Shown here piece after piece: positions 1 to 11,416 of a stretch of 64,000 nt of DNA. Made by a program: the position numbers and the translations under genes. Origin of the DNA: Lentinus brumalis (Eukaryota > Basidiomycota > Agaricomycetes > Polyporales > Polyporaceae); contig MARA01000015.1 of NCBI GenBank assembly GCA_001792895.1, positions 248,001 to 312,000 of the forward strand, in the 5' to 3' direction. Each line of letters begins with the position of its first letter. The first letter of the stretch is position 1. A model generated the notes under the pieces. It was not told where the DNA came from, did no database searches, and saw only the letters and a list, made by a program, of their open reading frames with translations.

Positions 1-369
1 CTGTACTTGGTTTCGCTCCACCATCATCGCAGGAATCAAATACACGCTCCCGCCTATACAGCTTGCTCATCCGGTGTAACGCGGCCTTTTCGTGCGTTAA
101 GCAAACATGACAAATGGTCCAAAGTTGTGCAAGCGTTGCAGACTGCGCACAGGACAGTACGACGACGACGCAATAAAAAGTTGACGTGGCCGCGCGTACT
201 GAGGCTCCCGTGCTTTGCTGCTCTCTTCGTCTGTCAATCCGTCATGCCTCCTGACGACCCTTCCCTTGTGCCAGGTTTTCGGACCTCACCCGTTCTCGCG
301 ATGACAGATGAGTACGTCGCCAGAATCGAACCAGTATCCCCGACCTGATCTAACCAACTCATTCACAGG
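1..369. other. No gene seen; 5' flank of the drug exporter
   Basis: The open frames here have no ATG start and resemble no family I know. The stretch probably holds the promoter and 5' leader of the transporter that starts at 370. I see no clear TATA box. Confidence 0.4.
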
Positions 370-2444
370 ATGAAAGATGTCAGCTTCGAACCTCTGCACC
401 ATATCGTACCTTCGGACGACGCAAGGCCGCTTCTAGTGCAAGGCTCGAAGTTCTGGCTCATCCTGATCTCGAATCTCCTAGTCGACCTCCTCTCCGCGCT
501 CGACCTGGTGAGAGGTCTCCTCCGCTTCATCCCGACATCTCTGACCCACACCCGACATGCACAGACGGCCGTATCCACAGCGCTGCCTACGATCGTCGAC
601 GATCTGCACGGCACGGACTTCATCTGGGCCGGGAGCGCGTACACGATCGCCTCCACAGCAGTCCTCCCGCTCATCGGCGGGCTCGTCTCCAGCTTCGGGC
701 GCAAGCCGATCCTGCTCTTCTTTATCGTTTGCTTTGCTGCGGGATCTGCAATTACGGGCGCTGCGCAGAGCATGAACATGCTTATAGCCGGACGTGGTGC
801 GTGAGCTGCCTTCTCTGACCATTCCAGGAAGGACTCCGAAGGCTGATCAGGCTATGCAGCTGTTCAGGGATTCGGTGGAGGGGGCTGCTTGTCTGTGGCG
901 GAGATTGTATGTGCGGACATGATACCGCTGCCAGAGCGGGGCAAGTTCCAGGGAATCACCGCTGCGTACGTCGCCCTCCGTGCTTCATTCTAAGCAGTTC
1001 ATGACTTGGTCGGGAGCCTAGCGTATGGGCCGCTGCATGGTACGAGTTCTCCACCGGGCGCGGTCGGTTGTCTTACCCGCGATGATAGCGCCATAGGGCC
1101 TCCGATAGGCGGGGCGCTCGCTGGAGCAGGAGCGTGGCGCTGGCTGTTCTTCCTCCACCTCCCGCTGTGCGGTATAGCCCTGGTGGCTAACTACGTCTTT
1201 CTGCGGGTGCACACACCGAAGGAGAGCTTCATGGAGAAAGTAAAGCAGATGGACTGGGCGTGCGTACCCTGAATCTCATCAACCTCTTGGTGCTGACGAC
1301 CGTTCAGCGGCCACGCACTCGTCATCGGAAGCACGGTGTCCCTCATGCTAGCTCTGACTTGGGGAGGGGTTCAGTACACTTGGGTCTCTCCGCGCGTCTT
1401 AGTTCCTCTTGTCGTTGGGGCGGTAGGCCTCCTTGCGTTCCTGGCGGTCGAGTACTTGCGGCCTAAAGAGCAGACGGTGCGTACTCAGTCGTCTTGCAGG
1501 AGCGGCAACTGATCTCACATCAGATCCCGAGATTCTTCTTCACTAACTGTACGACGTTCAGCGGGTATGTGGACCCGTGCACTGCTACGAATACTCACTG
1601 AGTCTGCGCAGTTACGCTGGCACCTTCTTCCACGGCATCGCCGCACTCTCAGCCATCTGTGAGCAGTACGACTTGTCAGCGCGAGTTCTTGCTAACGCCT
1701 CAACACAGACTATCTACCCGTCTACTTCCAGGCGGTACACGGAGCATCCGGGGCCGCCGCAGGCGTCGACATGTTCGGCCTCTCGTTCACCATCCCGATC
1801 TTCGCCATCGTGTGCGGCGTATCCGTACCCATGCTTAACATCTACCGACCGCAAAATTACATTGGATGGGCCCTTATCATCGTCGGCTTCGGGGTCCTGT
1901 CGCTACTCGACGAGAGCAGCACCCGGGCTCAGTACATTGGATATCAAGTCCCGCTGGGCATGGGGCTCGGAATCATATGGCTGAGCACGCAGTTCGCTAT
2001 TCTGGCCCCGCTCCCTGTGTCGAACAACGCGCATGCCATTGCTTTCTACACCTTCACGCGATCTTTCGCCCAAGTGAGTAGTTGTGATGTTCTGGGCAGC
2101 TGATACGCTGATGCGAGATATTGCAGAGCTGGGGTGTCGTGATCGGCGGGACCATCCTCCAGAACACTCTCGCCCGAGAGCTGCCTTCGGCCTTCGTGGA
2201 CACACTCCCACAAGGCGTGGAAATTGCATACTCCGCCATTCCAGCATTGGCGGACCTCGCAGAGCCAATCAAGTCCGAGGTGCTGCTCGCGTTCGCCCGG
2301 AGTACCAGGTTGACCTGGCTGGTCATGATAGGCGTAGGAGGAGCAGGGTTCCTGTCTTGTTTACTGATGCGAGAAGTGCCTATGAGAACGGACATGGACG
2401 AGACGTGGGCGGTGAAAGAGTCGGAAAAGGGAAGAACACCTTGA
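370..2444 (+). CDS. MFS drug:H+ antiporter, DHA2 (14-helix) type
   Basis: A plasma-membrane multidrug or toxin exporter driven by the proton gradient is the likely role. The ATG at 370 opens a short cytosolic tail and helix 1. An intron begins after SALDL, and the next exon reads TAVSTALPTIVDDL, the usual DHA2 continuation. Antiporter motif C is visible once exons are joined: VWAAACAIGPPIGGALAG followed by AWRWLFF. Later exons give YLPVYFQAVHGAS, the NAHAIAFYTFTRSFAQ segment and SWGVVIGGTILQN. The final exon ends at 2444 after a hydrophilic tail. At least seven introns are needed; most joins obey GT-AG and keep frame. Family assignment is firm. The substrate cannot be read from sequence; relatives include fungal toxin-efflux pumps, but no biosynthetic cluster lies next to it here. 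Confidence 0.85.
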
Positions 2445-2723
2445 CTGCGGCTGAGGTCAGGTAGCATACGTATCTATTAGTAATCCTTGGGGAGAGCAGA
2501 CTTCTGTGTGTGTGAATGTGCGAGGGCAAAAAAGGTGTGGGGAAAAACAAGTTACATTCGGCCAGTCAGAAACATGGAGTTGCAGTGCTGGGTTTATGTA
2601 CAGAAAAACACTAGCAAGCCAAGGATACGAGGGACGAGACGAGACAACGGGCATCAGACTGTAGGTGGACAAGGCAGAACCGAGTCCGAGCTGGCGAGCG
2701 AGTGCGAGCGAGTGCGACATAGC

Positions 2724-3697
2724 TCATATCTCGGTGGCGACAAAAGACCCATCCCCCTTCTTGGAGACCACGATCGTCGTGTCCCCCTGCAGTCCCAGCA
2801 GGTCTTTCTTCCAAATCGGGGTCTCCTGCTGGAGCTCGCCCTCGATGATCTGGCTCTGCTTGTACCTCAGCGCAACGTATGCGCTTAAGATGGGCGTGAA
2901 CTTGCCGGCCACCGTCTGAGTGTTGCCGACGTTGGGCCAGGTGAGCGCGACGTTGACGCCCTCAGTGGCCGTGCCCGCGTCAGTGAGGAAGCCTGTAGGT
3001 GGGTAGTCGTCAGCTCTCCTGCATTCAATCGCTTCAAGGCACTCCAAAACGTACCAAGACCGATGCCGGCGGGTCCACCAGTCTCGTTGCGACCCCGGAC
3101 GATGCCCTTGGCAGCGAGCGCTTGGTCGGGCACCTCGGGCACAGGTTTCTGCGAAACCCCTATGAACAACGAGGGGCTCGAGGACTACGAAGAGAGGACT
3201 CACGGTCCAGGACCGGATAGGGACACCGCTTGGGTTATCAAGACGAAGCGTGGTCGTCTGACCGACCTGTGGACAAGAGGTGCGTTACCGCTGGGCGACT
3301 GCGAGGCTCTGCCACAGGGAAGGTCACGTACTTTAATCGGCGTGTAACTTCCTGCGGTCACAATCGAGCCTTGGCCGCGTTGCGTTGCGGTGTAAGCGAG
3401 ACTGCAATGTATAGCGTGAGACTGTGGGAGAAATATGTTAAGGAGACCTTGACTAACTTCTCGGTCCAGGTGACTTCGAGGATGGAGCCACCGTTGGCCG
3501 CAAGACCCGTTACTCTGAGAGCAGGATGTGAGTCGAGCAGACGAGAGTCGGACAGGCGCATGTCTTACTTCCAAGCAACGGGAAACTGGTTGATGAAGAG
3601 ATCTTCATTCGGTGGGGTGAAGCAAAGCATCAGCGTGACGTTCTCGCCGAGGTTGTTGCTGACAGACACATTAGTGAAACGGCCAAGAGGACCTTAA
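2724..3697 (-). CDS. Orphan agaricomycete protein, intron-rich, 5' end unresolved
   Basis: I do not recognise the family. Six exons join cleanly on the minus strand with GT-AG introns. The first visible exon reads GRFTNVSVSNNLGENVTLML and ends at an AAGTAAG donor near 3568. Then come VTGLAANGGSILEVTWTEN, LAYTATQRGQGSIVTAGSYT, VGQTTTLRLDNPSGVPIRSW, KPVPEVPDQALAAKGIV, and a last exon ending GDGSFVATEI with the stop at 2724-2726. The alternating hydrophobic/polar pattern, rich in T, V, N and G, suggests an all-beta fold. There is no transmembrane helix or signal peptide in the part I can read. The start exon was not found. A TATA-like CTTATAAG sits upstream at about 3831-3838. Confidence 0.6.
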
Positions 3698-5791
3698 CAC
3701 AGGAAGTAAGAGCGTACCTCCTGAAAGTGAGGTTTCTGGTAACCATTGGTGGCTTGGTTGTTCTTGTTCGCGACTCGAGGTGTCTTTGGGGAGGAACCTG
3801 GAGAGAGGGAGTAGCGATGCGTCAACCGGCTTATAAGCACGACGTCCTTCCTGTGCTCTGCATCACGTTCACGCTTTCACACCGCAGGTGTTCGCACACG
3901 ACGTTCCCGATATGTTGTCTTTCTGCAACGTTGCGCAGGTCCCGCGTGCATTCCTCGCTTCTATTCGGCTCCGTTTCTTCTATCCTATGCCCTCCCGGTC
4001 CCCATATTGTGTGCTCGTCGGCCAGACCGTGTGCAGACGAACGTGGATCATGAATCGTCCACACTATGATTATCACGGTGCAGCTCAGCGACTTCAGGGA
4101 CATTCACTGGCTAGACGAATACTCATGATGCCGCCAGACTTGCACATGTTCCGGGTGCAGATCTGTCCACCACGGTGTTGACACGCGTAGAAGGTGTATA
4201 CAAGGATTGCAGGTGACTACATAAACTTGGCTGGCCAAGATCTGCAGATCGCGTCGGTGAGGAAGTAACCACAACGATGGGACAACTTGTCTTGAAAACA
4301 GACATATACAGAGAAGAATGCGGAAGAGAGAGTGCGGGATAAGTCCTAACGGTCTGGTGATTTCCGTGGCGGCGGGCGGAATATCACAGTTTGTCAGGCA
4401 GTCGATCGCTCTCTCTACTCACTACTGGTCTGCCATTTCTACCGCAGGTCAATCCGCCGTCCAATCGTCTGTATGGTCACTGACATATACTAGGCCCTCG
4501 AATATTGAGCTTCTGTTGGTTGAAGGCATGCATGGCCGGGATACCCGCACCTGCGAGGACCGGACGATACAACAGGGTCATCGATCATCTATCAGTTCTT
4601 CTTCAATGCACGGCGGGACTTCTAGCTGCATTTCTCCCGTCGTAATGGCGACTTCCCTGCAGTGTACTGACAGCACGCACATCCTCGAAGCCTTCGATGT
4701 GGCCCATATGCCCGCAGTGTACAAAGACGATCCTGCAGACAGGCAGTCACGCCCGGTGCTAGTAATGTCTCTATCAACACGGTGTCTCATGTAGCCTGTG
4801 GTGTGCTCCGTGTTTCTCATCGCGTGCTATAACCCGATGACTCGGTCATCCAGATATGATCCAAATATAACCAAGAAGTTCGACTGCGGGTGGACGGCGG
4901 CACACCGAGCCGGGCAGCACGAATTCTGCTCGGGAAAATCCAATCGACGGTCAAGACGGGTTCCATGACGGACTCGCCAGAATGATGCTCGAACAAGGTC
5001 ACTACCAACCGCGCCGGCACCCTGCTAAGCTACCCGCAGGGACAATATCTCCTCGGACTTTGTCAAGCTAGTGTCGAGCGGCTCGGGGCGCATGAGCACC
5101 AGCATGAGCCGTGCGGACGAGTACTCCGGAGTACACTGTGGACAGTCTGTAGGCAGATAGGGTTCGAGGGTAGCCCGGACCCTTCTCGGGGCCAATGTGG
5201 TGTAGTCGCCCTCATTGGCGTGCCACAGGGGGAGTACCCGCTATGATGCCGCACCGAAATTGGCGCAGATATCTGCAACGTCTGGAGAGGACGTTTGCAA
5301 ACGGTTGCAGAAAGATTCTGATGATTTCCGGAACTTCGCATGTTGTTGAATTTCGCAACGTGAATTATGACGGGAGGAATCCCGACAGACCAGAGGCCAC
5401 GCACTTTTTCAGTGAACGGTTGCATGCCAGTGAATGCCTTAACAAACAGGTCATTGCGATCGCGTTTTATATCTCTCTCGGAAATCCCTGAGCTCGACGT
5501 GAGTCCACCTGTCAACGGAACGATGTTGGTATATTCCTACCATGCACTGTGCATTAGTAACGGCACGGCAGCTTTGCCAGTGAAAGTCGACCTCTGCCAT
5601 TAATCCCAGCCTGTCTGATGCCACTGAGAGATGCCGCAGCTTGTGAAGCATTAGCAATAGCACATCTAGTTTGTCGTTGTAGTTTTCAAGAAATAGGAAG
5701 ACGCCGTCCGCATCGTTGGCTGCGGGGTGCGTCCAATCCTGAAACGCTGTTGCCCGTTGCTATAGATTTTCTCACTCCCTGTTACACATAT
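3698..5791. other. About 2.1 kb without a recognisable gene
   Basis: Several open frames of 60-160 codons occur on both strands (for example 4318-4794 + and 5063-5515 -). None shows a family motif, a low-complexity signature of coding DNA or a consistent exon series. The left end probably holds the promoter of the orphan gene. No repeat or transposon ends were noticed. Confidence 0.4.
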
Positions 5792-5883
5792 AGTGAGATG
5801 GCCGAGCGGTCTAAGGCGCCAGACTAAGGCAGCCGTCTGTTATCTGGTCCGAAAGGGCGTGGGTTCGAATCCCACTCTCATCA
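5792..5883 (+). tRNA. tRNA-Leu (anticodon AAG), with a 12-nt intron
   Basis: The D-arm core GGCCGAGCGGTCTAAGGC is the typical eukaryotic leucine form. The anticodon stem CCAGA (5819-5823) pairs with TCTGG (5843-5847) around CT-AAG-G-A once 12 nt (5830-5841) are removed at the standard position, one base 3' of the anticodon (5826-5828). A short variable-arm stem follows, then the T arm GTGGG-TTCGAAT-CCCAC. The acceptor stem pairs at positions 2-7 (2:71 is G-T); positions 1 and 72 read A and C. Internal A- and B-box promoter sequences are present. It decodes CUU, and CUC after inosine editing. Confidence 0.9.
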
Positions 5884-6385
5884 TTGTATTCGGCGGGTGA
5901 ATGTTCGCCTTTTCTTGCTTTTTCCTCCCACTGCAGGTTAGTGACCCCAGTCCATGCTCGCCGCAACCTGTAGCTTACCAGCTAAAAGTCCTAAACGGCA
6001 TCCCTTGGCCGCTGTGCACATTACCTCTTTGTTGCGAGTAAGTACATTACTCATTTATCACGCTGTACTCCAGATATTCTGGACTGGAACAGGAGACCAA
6101 TTCTGGCGATAATCCGGGCCTGTTCGGGGGCCATTGCCCGTCGTGTATACGGATACAAGTACTCAGTACTCAGCGCTCAGTGCCCCCAAGGCTTCGAGTG
6201 AAGTAGCGCGCAGCCGCCGCACAATGCACGGTACCAGGGGCCCGGTTGCGGAGAACGCCGAACCTCTTCGAGCTCACTCGAACGGCCTCACAGTCACTCC
6301 CCGTTCGCCACCCCTTCATTCGAGATACCCTGACCACTTGCCACTCGTCTCCTCGTCCCCCTGAATCTGTGATTCAAGCCGCAGC
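5884..6385 (+). other. Spacer with the Hsp70 upstream region
   Basis: No gene seen. I looked for heat-shock elements (alternating nGAAn and nTTCn units in 5-bp register) upstream of the Hsp70 start. I found only single TTC and GAA units out of phase, around 6266-6336. Heat-shock control is therefore not supported by sequence. Confidence 0.4.
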
Positions 6386-8739
6386 ATGGCGAAGGCAGTC
6401 GGCATCGATCTCGGTACTACATATTGGTGGGTACTTAGTCGCGATCTATCCTCTTTGTCCGCTTTAAACTTTCTATACTGATACCCGTTCTCCAGTTGCG
6501 TCGGAGTCTGGCAGCACGATCATGTGGATATCATTGCAAACGACCAGGGCAATCGCACAACGCCTTCTTACGTTGCCTTCACTGACAGTGAACGCCTCCT
6601 TGGCGATCCCGCTAAGAACCAGGATGCGATGAACCCCCAGAACACTGTCTTCAACTCTAAACTTCTGATTGGCCGAAAATTCAGCGATGCCGAGGTTCAG
6701 TCCGATATCAGGTGCCTCCCATTTACCGTCTTCGAAAAGAATGGCACTCCGTATATTCGTGTACGGTACCGAGACCAGGACAAGGAGTTTGTGAATAGCC
6801 TCTTGTATATTACCCCACCGCATCACCTTTGCTGACGATAACAATGCAGTGTCCGGAGGAGATCTCCGCGATGGTCCTGACCAAGATGAAACAGGTCGCC
6901 GAAGCTCACCTCGGTGGCACTGTTTCCAGCGCGGTGATTAGCGTGCCCGCATACTTCAACTACGCTCAGCGGCAGGCGACCAGGGATGCAGGTGCTATCG
7001 CAGGTCTGAACATGATACGTCTCATCAACGAGCCCAGCGCAGCCGCCATTGCCTATGGTCTTGACAAGAAGACACAGGGTACGAGCAATGTCCTCGTGTT
7101 CGACCTTGGTGGAGGAAGCCTGGATGTGTCCCTTCTTACGATCGAGGAGGGTATGTTCACGGTGCGAGCCACCGCCGGTGACACGAACTTGGGTGGCGAA
7201 TACTTCGATCAACGTCTCATCAAGCACCTCGCCCAGGAGTTCAAGCGGAAACACAAGAAGGGTCAGTATCCGGGGATCATATCTATGGTATACATCCGAG
7301 CTCATATTAAACGTCTTCGTCATCTAGATATCTCCGGCAACCCTCGTGCTCTCCGTCGTCTCCGTACGGCTTGCGAGCGTGCTAAGCGCATTCTATCTTC
7401 CCAACATCAGGCCCCCATTGAGATCGACTCCCTCTGTGAGGGTGTCGACTTCTACACCTCACTTACCCGTAGGCGCTTCGAGGAGCTCTGCCAGGACCTC
7501 TTCCGCGCCGCTCTCGAACCCGTTGAGAAGGTCCTCCGCGACTCAGATACCAACAAGGCGGATGTCCACGAGATTGTGCTTGTCGGCGGTTCCACCCGTA
7601 TTCCTCGTATCGTCCAGCTCCTCTCTGACTTCTTGGATGGAAAGGAGCCCAACAGGTCGATTAACCCGGACGAGGCCGTCGCATGCGGTGCCGCCATCCA
7701 TGCTGCCATTATCACCGGTGAGGCCGCAGAAACGTTATCGGACATCCTCCTCCTGGATGTTGCGCCTCTATCCCTCGGTATCGAGACCGAAGGTGGTGTC
7801 ATGATGCCGCTCGTCAAGCGCAACACCACCATCCCCACAATGAAGACCGCAATCGTCTCCACTTACTCTGACAATCAGTCCACGTTCTGCATTCGAGTCT
7901 ATGAGGGGGAGCGTGCACGCACCAAGGACAACAACAATCTCGGCGAGTTCGAGCTGTCTGGCCTACCGCCAGCTCCTCGCGGCATTCCTCAGATCAAGGT
8001 CACGTTTGAGATAGACTGGTACGGTGTACTGACTGTGTCCGCCGTCGACCAAACGACCGGCAAGTCAAACCGCATCGACATCCCGAACCACAAGCGCCGC
8101 TTGTCCAAGGAGGAGATCGAACGCATGGTCTCCGAAGCTGAGAAGTACAAGGCCGAGGACGACTTGGCGAACGCTAGCATCACCGCGAGGAACTCCCTCG
8201 AGTCGTACGCGTACAACCTCCGCAACTCGCTCATGGACGAGAGGTCCGCGGCCAACTTGGACGCTGCTGACAGGAGGAAGCTCGAGGACGCCGTCAGCAA
8301 GGTGATATCGTGGCTCGACTCCTCGCAGGAGTCGCCACGGGAGCAGTATGAAACGAATCACAAGGCGCTCGAGGCCATTGTCACTTCTATGATGCAGAGG
8401 TACTACACCTTTGCTAGTGGGACGGGGCGCAGAGGCCCGGATGTGCGGGGCTTCGATGCCGAGCATGAGGAGGAACTCGCCCGCGTCGCGGCCCGGAACC
8501 GCCTTCAGTCATCCACCAGCTCGACCGTCCACGTCGAACACTTCCTTAATCAGCAGATCATGTTTCATGAGTCGTACCTAGCACGATTCCGCGCCTTGCA
8601 CAAGGAGCTGGATGACGTCGTGATGGAGGCAAAGACAATAGTTGATACGTCGAACATATCGAAGAATGGATACGAGGAGCAGGAGAAGAAGCTGGGAGCT
8701 GTCCTCAGCGACATCAAGGCCAAACTCGGTCTCTCATGA
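6386..8739 (+). CDS. Divergent cytosolic Hsp70-family ATPase lacking the EEVD tail
   Basis: An Hsp70 chaperone with ATPase domain and substrate-binding domain. Exons are 6386-6426, 6496-6790, 6850-7261 and 7328-8739, giving 719 residues. The 66-nt third intron keeps frame, so it could be mistaken for coding sequence. It opens [13 protein letters not shown] with no ER or mitochondrial signal. [43 protein letters not shown] and the linker region [14 protein letters not shown] are all present. Several near-invariant sites differ: DLGGGTFDVS has become [10 protein letters not shown], and the usual YFNDSQRQAT is [10 protein letters not shown]. After the beta-sandwich and lid the protein does not end in the Gly-rich EEVD tail. 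It instead has about 90 charged, likely helical residues ending KAKLGLS. It is clearly Hsp70 by descent; normal chaperone cycling with TPR cochaperones is doubtful. Confidence 0.93.
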
Positions 8740-8942
8740 TCGACACGGTCGAGCCACAACATTGGGCGGTCGTTATGCGAATAAACATCGACGTGCTATG
8801 TAAAAGTCAACGATTCTAGTTCGAGAACCCCTTCCAACTCTGCCATATCTATTCTTTCACAAGCCTTCTACGATCTCAGGCTCTAATGGAAACTATAGAT
8901 TCAGACAATGATGCATCGCAGGAGACATCGTCAACTCCTAAA

Positions 8943-11416
8943 TCAAATCGGGTCCGCCAAGCTAAGCTTCACCAGATACTCGATCTGCTCCGCCCGATAG
9001 TCGTCGCGGGTGAGGTTGAACGTGGGCTCCGCGTCGTTGAACGTCAGCATAAAAGGCGTCGAGTTGGTATACTGCGGCCACGAGACGGCTCCGTCGCCGT
9101 TCGGGTCGAGCGTGGCGGCGAAGCGGATGAGATAGTCGCCCAGCGGCCCGCCTCCGAAGATGTCCGCGAGCTCGGAACCGTGAGGCTGGGGTGCATGTCA
9201 GTCAATAAGCCGAGTATCGAGCAACAAAGAGCGGTACGTACATATCCGAGGCCATCGACCCCGTGGAACTTGCTCACTTGACGTTCGCGGAAAGTCAGAT
9301 ACGTGCTCGTGTGTGCGATAAGCGATAGGACGACGTACAGTAGATATACACAGGCTGCTTGTCCGCGAGATGCTGCACGAACAGTCGACGCGGCGCGTGC
9401 TCGATAAAGTCACCCTGGAAGGCCGCCATGCGCTTGTACTGGGGCGTGTAGGTGAAGTTGTTTCCGGTGTCGTACGGGGATCCCAGGGTGGGGTCGGCCG
9501 GGTAGAGGTCGAGGATCTTCGCTACCGCGTCGCGAGAGGTGTTGCGGTAGTAGTTCGAGTGGATGTAGTCCAGGAACTCGTCGTCGGTGCTTTGAAGGCG
9601 CGATAGCTGTCAAGACCGTTCGAGGAGATGATGAAAGATAAGGTATGCTCACGTCAAGTTCAGAGTGCCAAAGGAGAACACCGTCCCTTCGTCAAAGTCG
9701 TTGCCTGCAAGATAACAAGTGAGCGGAGGTCCACCAGACAATTCAACTAAAAGACATACCAGTGATGATCGGGATGCGCGCCACCTGGCCATTCAGCAAC
9801 TCCTGCTGGGGAACATCGAGGATGAACGCTCCATCCGCACGGGGGAAGTAGGGTGTGTTGACTTGCTATACGACGCACGTCGAAATCATGGACGTCAGCG
9901 ACCAGAATCAGAGCTGGAGACGTATGGTGCTCACTTGGAAGTTGACGAAGGTCGGCGTCTTGTCCATGGCCGCCTTCAGACTCTCGGCAGGAACCGTCCG
10001 CAAGCAGTCGAGCGTATCAGTCGCATTCGCGCATCCCGTATCGGCGACAATTTGGTCGTAGTTGGCTTGGATGTACGGGTTGTCGACCGTGCCCGTCGGG
10101 ATCAGAGCGCCAGACTCCATAAATGCAGCGCGGAAGAGACCTTCTGTGTCGCCTCCGTTGGCCTGCATCTGCAACGCGACAGCCACCGAGCCTGCACTCT
10201 CGCCCCAGCTAGAGGAAAGGCGCTGTGAGTCGCTGTCCAAGTACGCTGCGGACGGCGCGGTGGAAGTGTATCGCTACTCACAGCATGACCTTCTCCGGAT
10301 CCCCGCCAAACGCCGAGATGTACTTCTGAATCCAGCGGAGTGCCTCACGTTCTGTGCTACGTAAGTTTCTTGAAAGGGAAGAAGAAGGCGGGAAACACCG
10401 TACGATCGTGGAGTGCGATGTTCGCGACGCCCGCATCCTTCACCTCTTTCCCGCCAAGGAACCCAAACGCTGTGTGGAATCTTAGCGATGCGATGATTGC
10501 GGACTAGTCGCAACCGCTCACCGCTCAACCTGCGAGCCATGCTCAGTCAGAGACCATGCGTTTCGGATAGAAAATAGTAGCCTACCTGTAGTTGACTGCG
10601 ACGTAGATCATCGGATGACCGACTTCGACGGACCTGGCGACGATTAGCTCGCCGGGTTCGCTGCAAGTACCGTCAGAGCATATACGACCTCGTCGTGAGG
10701 ATTTGACACGTACACTGCATTAGAGCCTATCTGGAAGCCGCCTGCAAAGCTGGGATTAGTCCCGCGTAGGAATGGGATAGATCTCGGCAGCGCATACCTC
10801 CAAAAATCCACTAGAAAGACTATTGTGAGTCTAAAACTGCTCGTATAGATTGCGACACATACCACTGCGACCGGCAGTTTGGACTGGGGACTTGTGTCCG
10901 CTGGTACGATCACGTTCAGGTTCAAACCTACCGGCTCCTAAAATCAGCTTGTCGCGCTGAGACACTCGCTGGCTACTCACAGTCCTCGCTTATAGGGACA
11001 TCCGGGAGAGCAAGAAACCCTGCCAGCGACATGTAGTCGCGTGCAGGAGCCGGCAGGTCGCTCGGCAGCGCTAGAGGCGGGAACGTCTGCTGAATGCACT
11101 GGTTACCAAATGCCGTTGCATTGAACGTCCCGTTAAACGGCGATACGGGCACAGGTAGGCGCAGGCGCAGGTCGCCGACTCTGGCGCGAACAACAGTCAG
11201 CACGATGACGAGATAGGTTGACAGGGTGAAGGAGACGCACGGCGGTTGGGCGAATGGTAGGCCCAGGTACTTGACGACTGTTCCGTTTGGCTGGCCGATG
11301 ACGGTCGCACTGTCCAAGGTCACCGTCGGAGTGGTGGACGCGGCGTGGGCTGTAGCACCAAAGACAGAAAATGCCAGGAGAGCATGATTGAGGATAGAAA
11401 GGGGCCTGAGGGGCAT
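8943..11416 (-). CDS. Secreted type-B carboxylesterase/lipase
   Basis: An alpha/beta-hydrolase of the fungal carboxylesterase type B family (cholinesterase/Candida rugosa lipase-like), which cleaves carboxylic esters outside the cell. The protein begins MPLRPLSILNHALLAFSVFG, a signal peptide ending near ATAHA, followed by VVKYLGLPFAQPPVGDLRLR. The oxyanion loop IFGGGFQIGSN forms across an intron near 10741-10800. The nucleophile serine lies in WGESAGSVA (about 10205), the acidic residue in NDFDEGTVFSFG (about 9690), and the histidine in PHGSELADIFGGG (about 9180). The triad is therefore complete. The last exon ends KLSLADPI with the stop at 8943-8945. About ten short introns interrupt it. Several N-glycosylation sequons (NGT, NAT, NLT) fit a secreted enzyme. 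The exact ester substrate is unknown. Confidence 0.88.

Noticed and set aside
5063..5515. A 150-codon minus-strand frame as a gene
   Set aside because: Mixed composition, no recognisable domain, and an equally long frame on the other strand; no exon series around it.
6200..6385. Heat-shock element upstream of Hsp70
   Set aside because: Only isolated TTC and GAA triplets, not in the 5-bp alternating register needed.
6823..8466. Minus-strand frames of 166, 136 and 133 codons opposite Hsp70
   Set aside because: Shadows of a strongly conserved coding sequence; no motif of their own.
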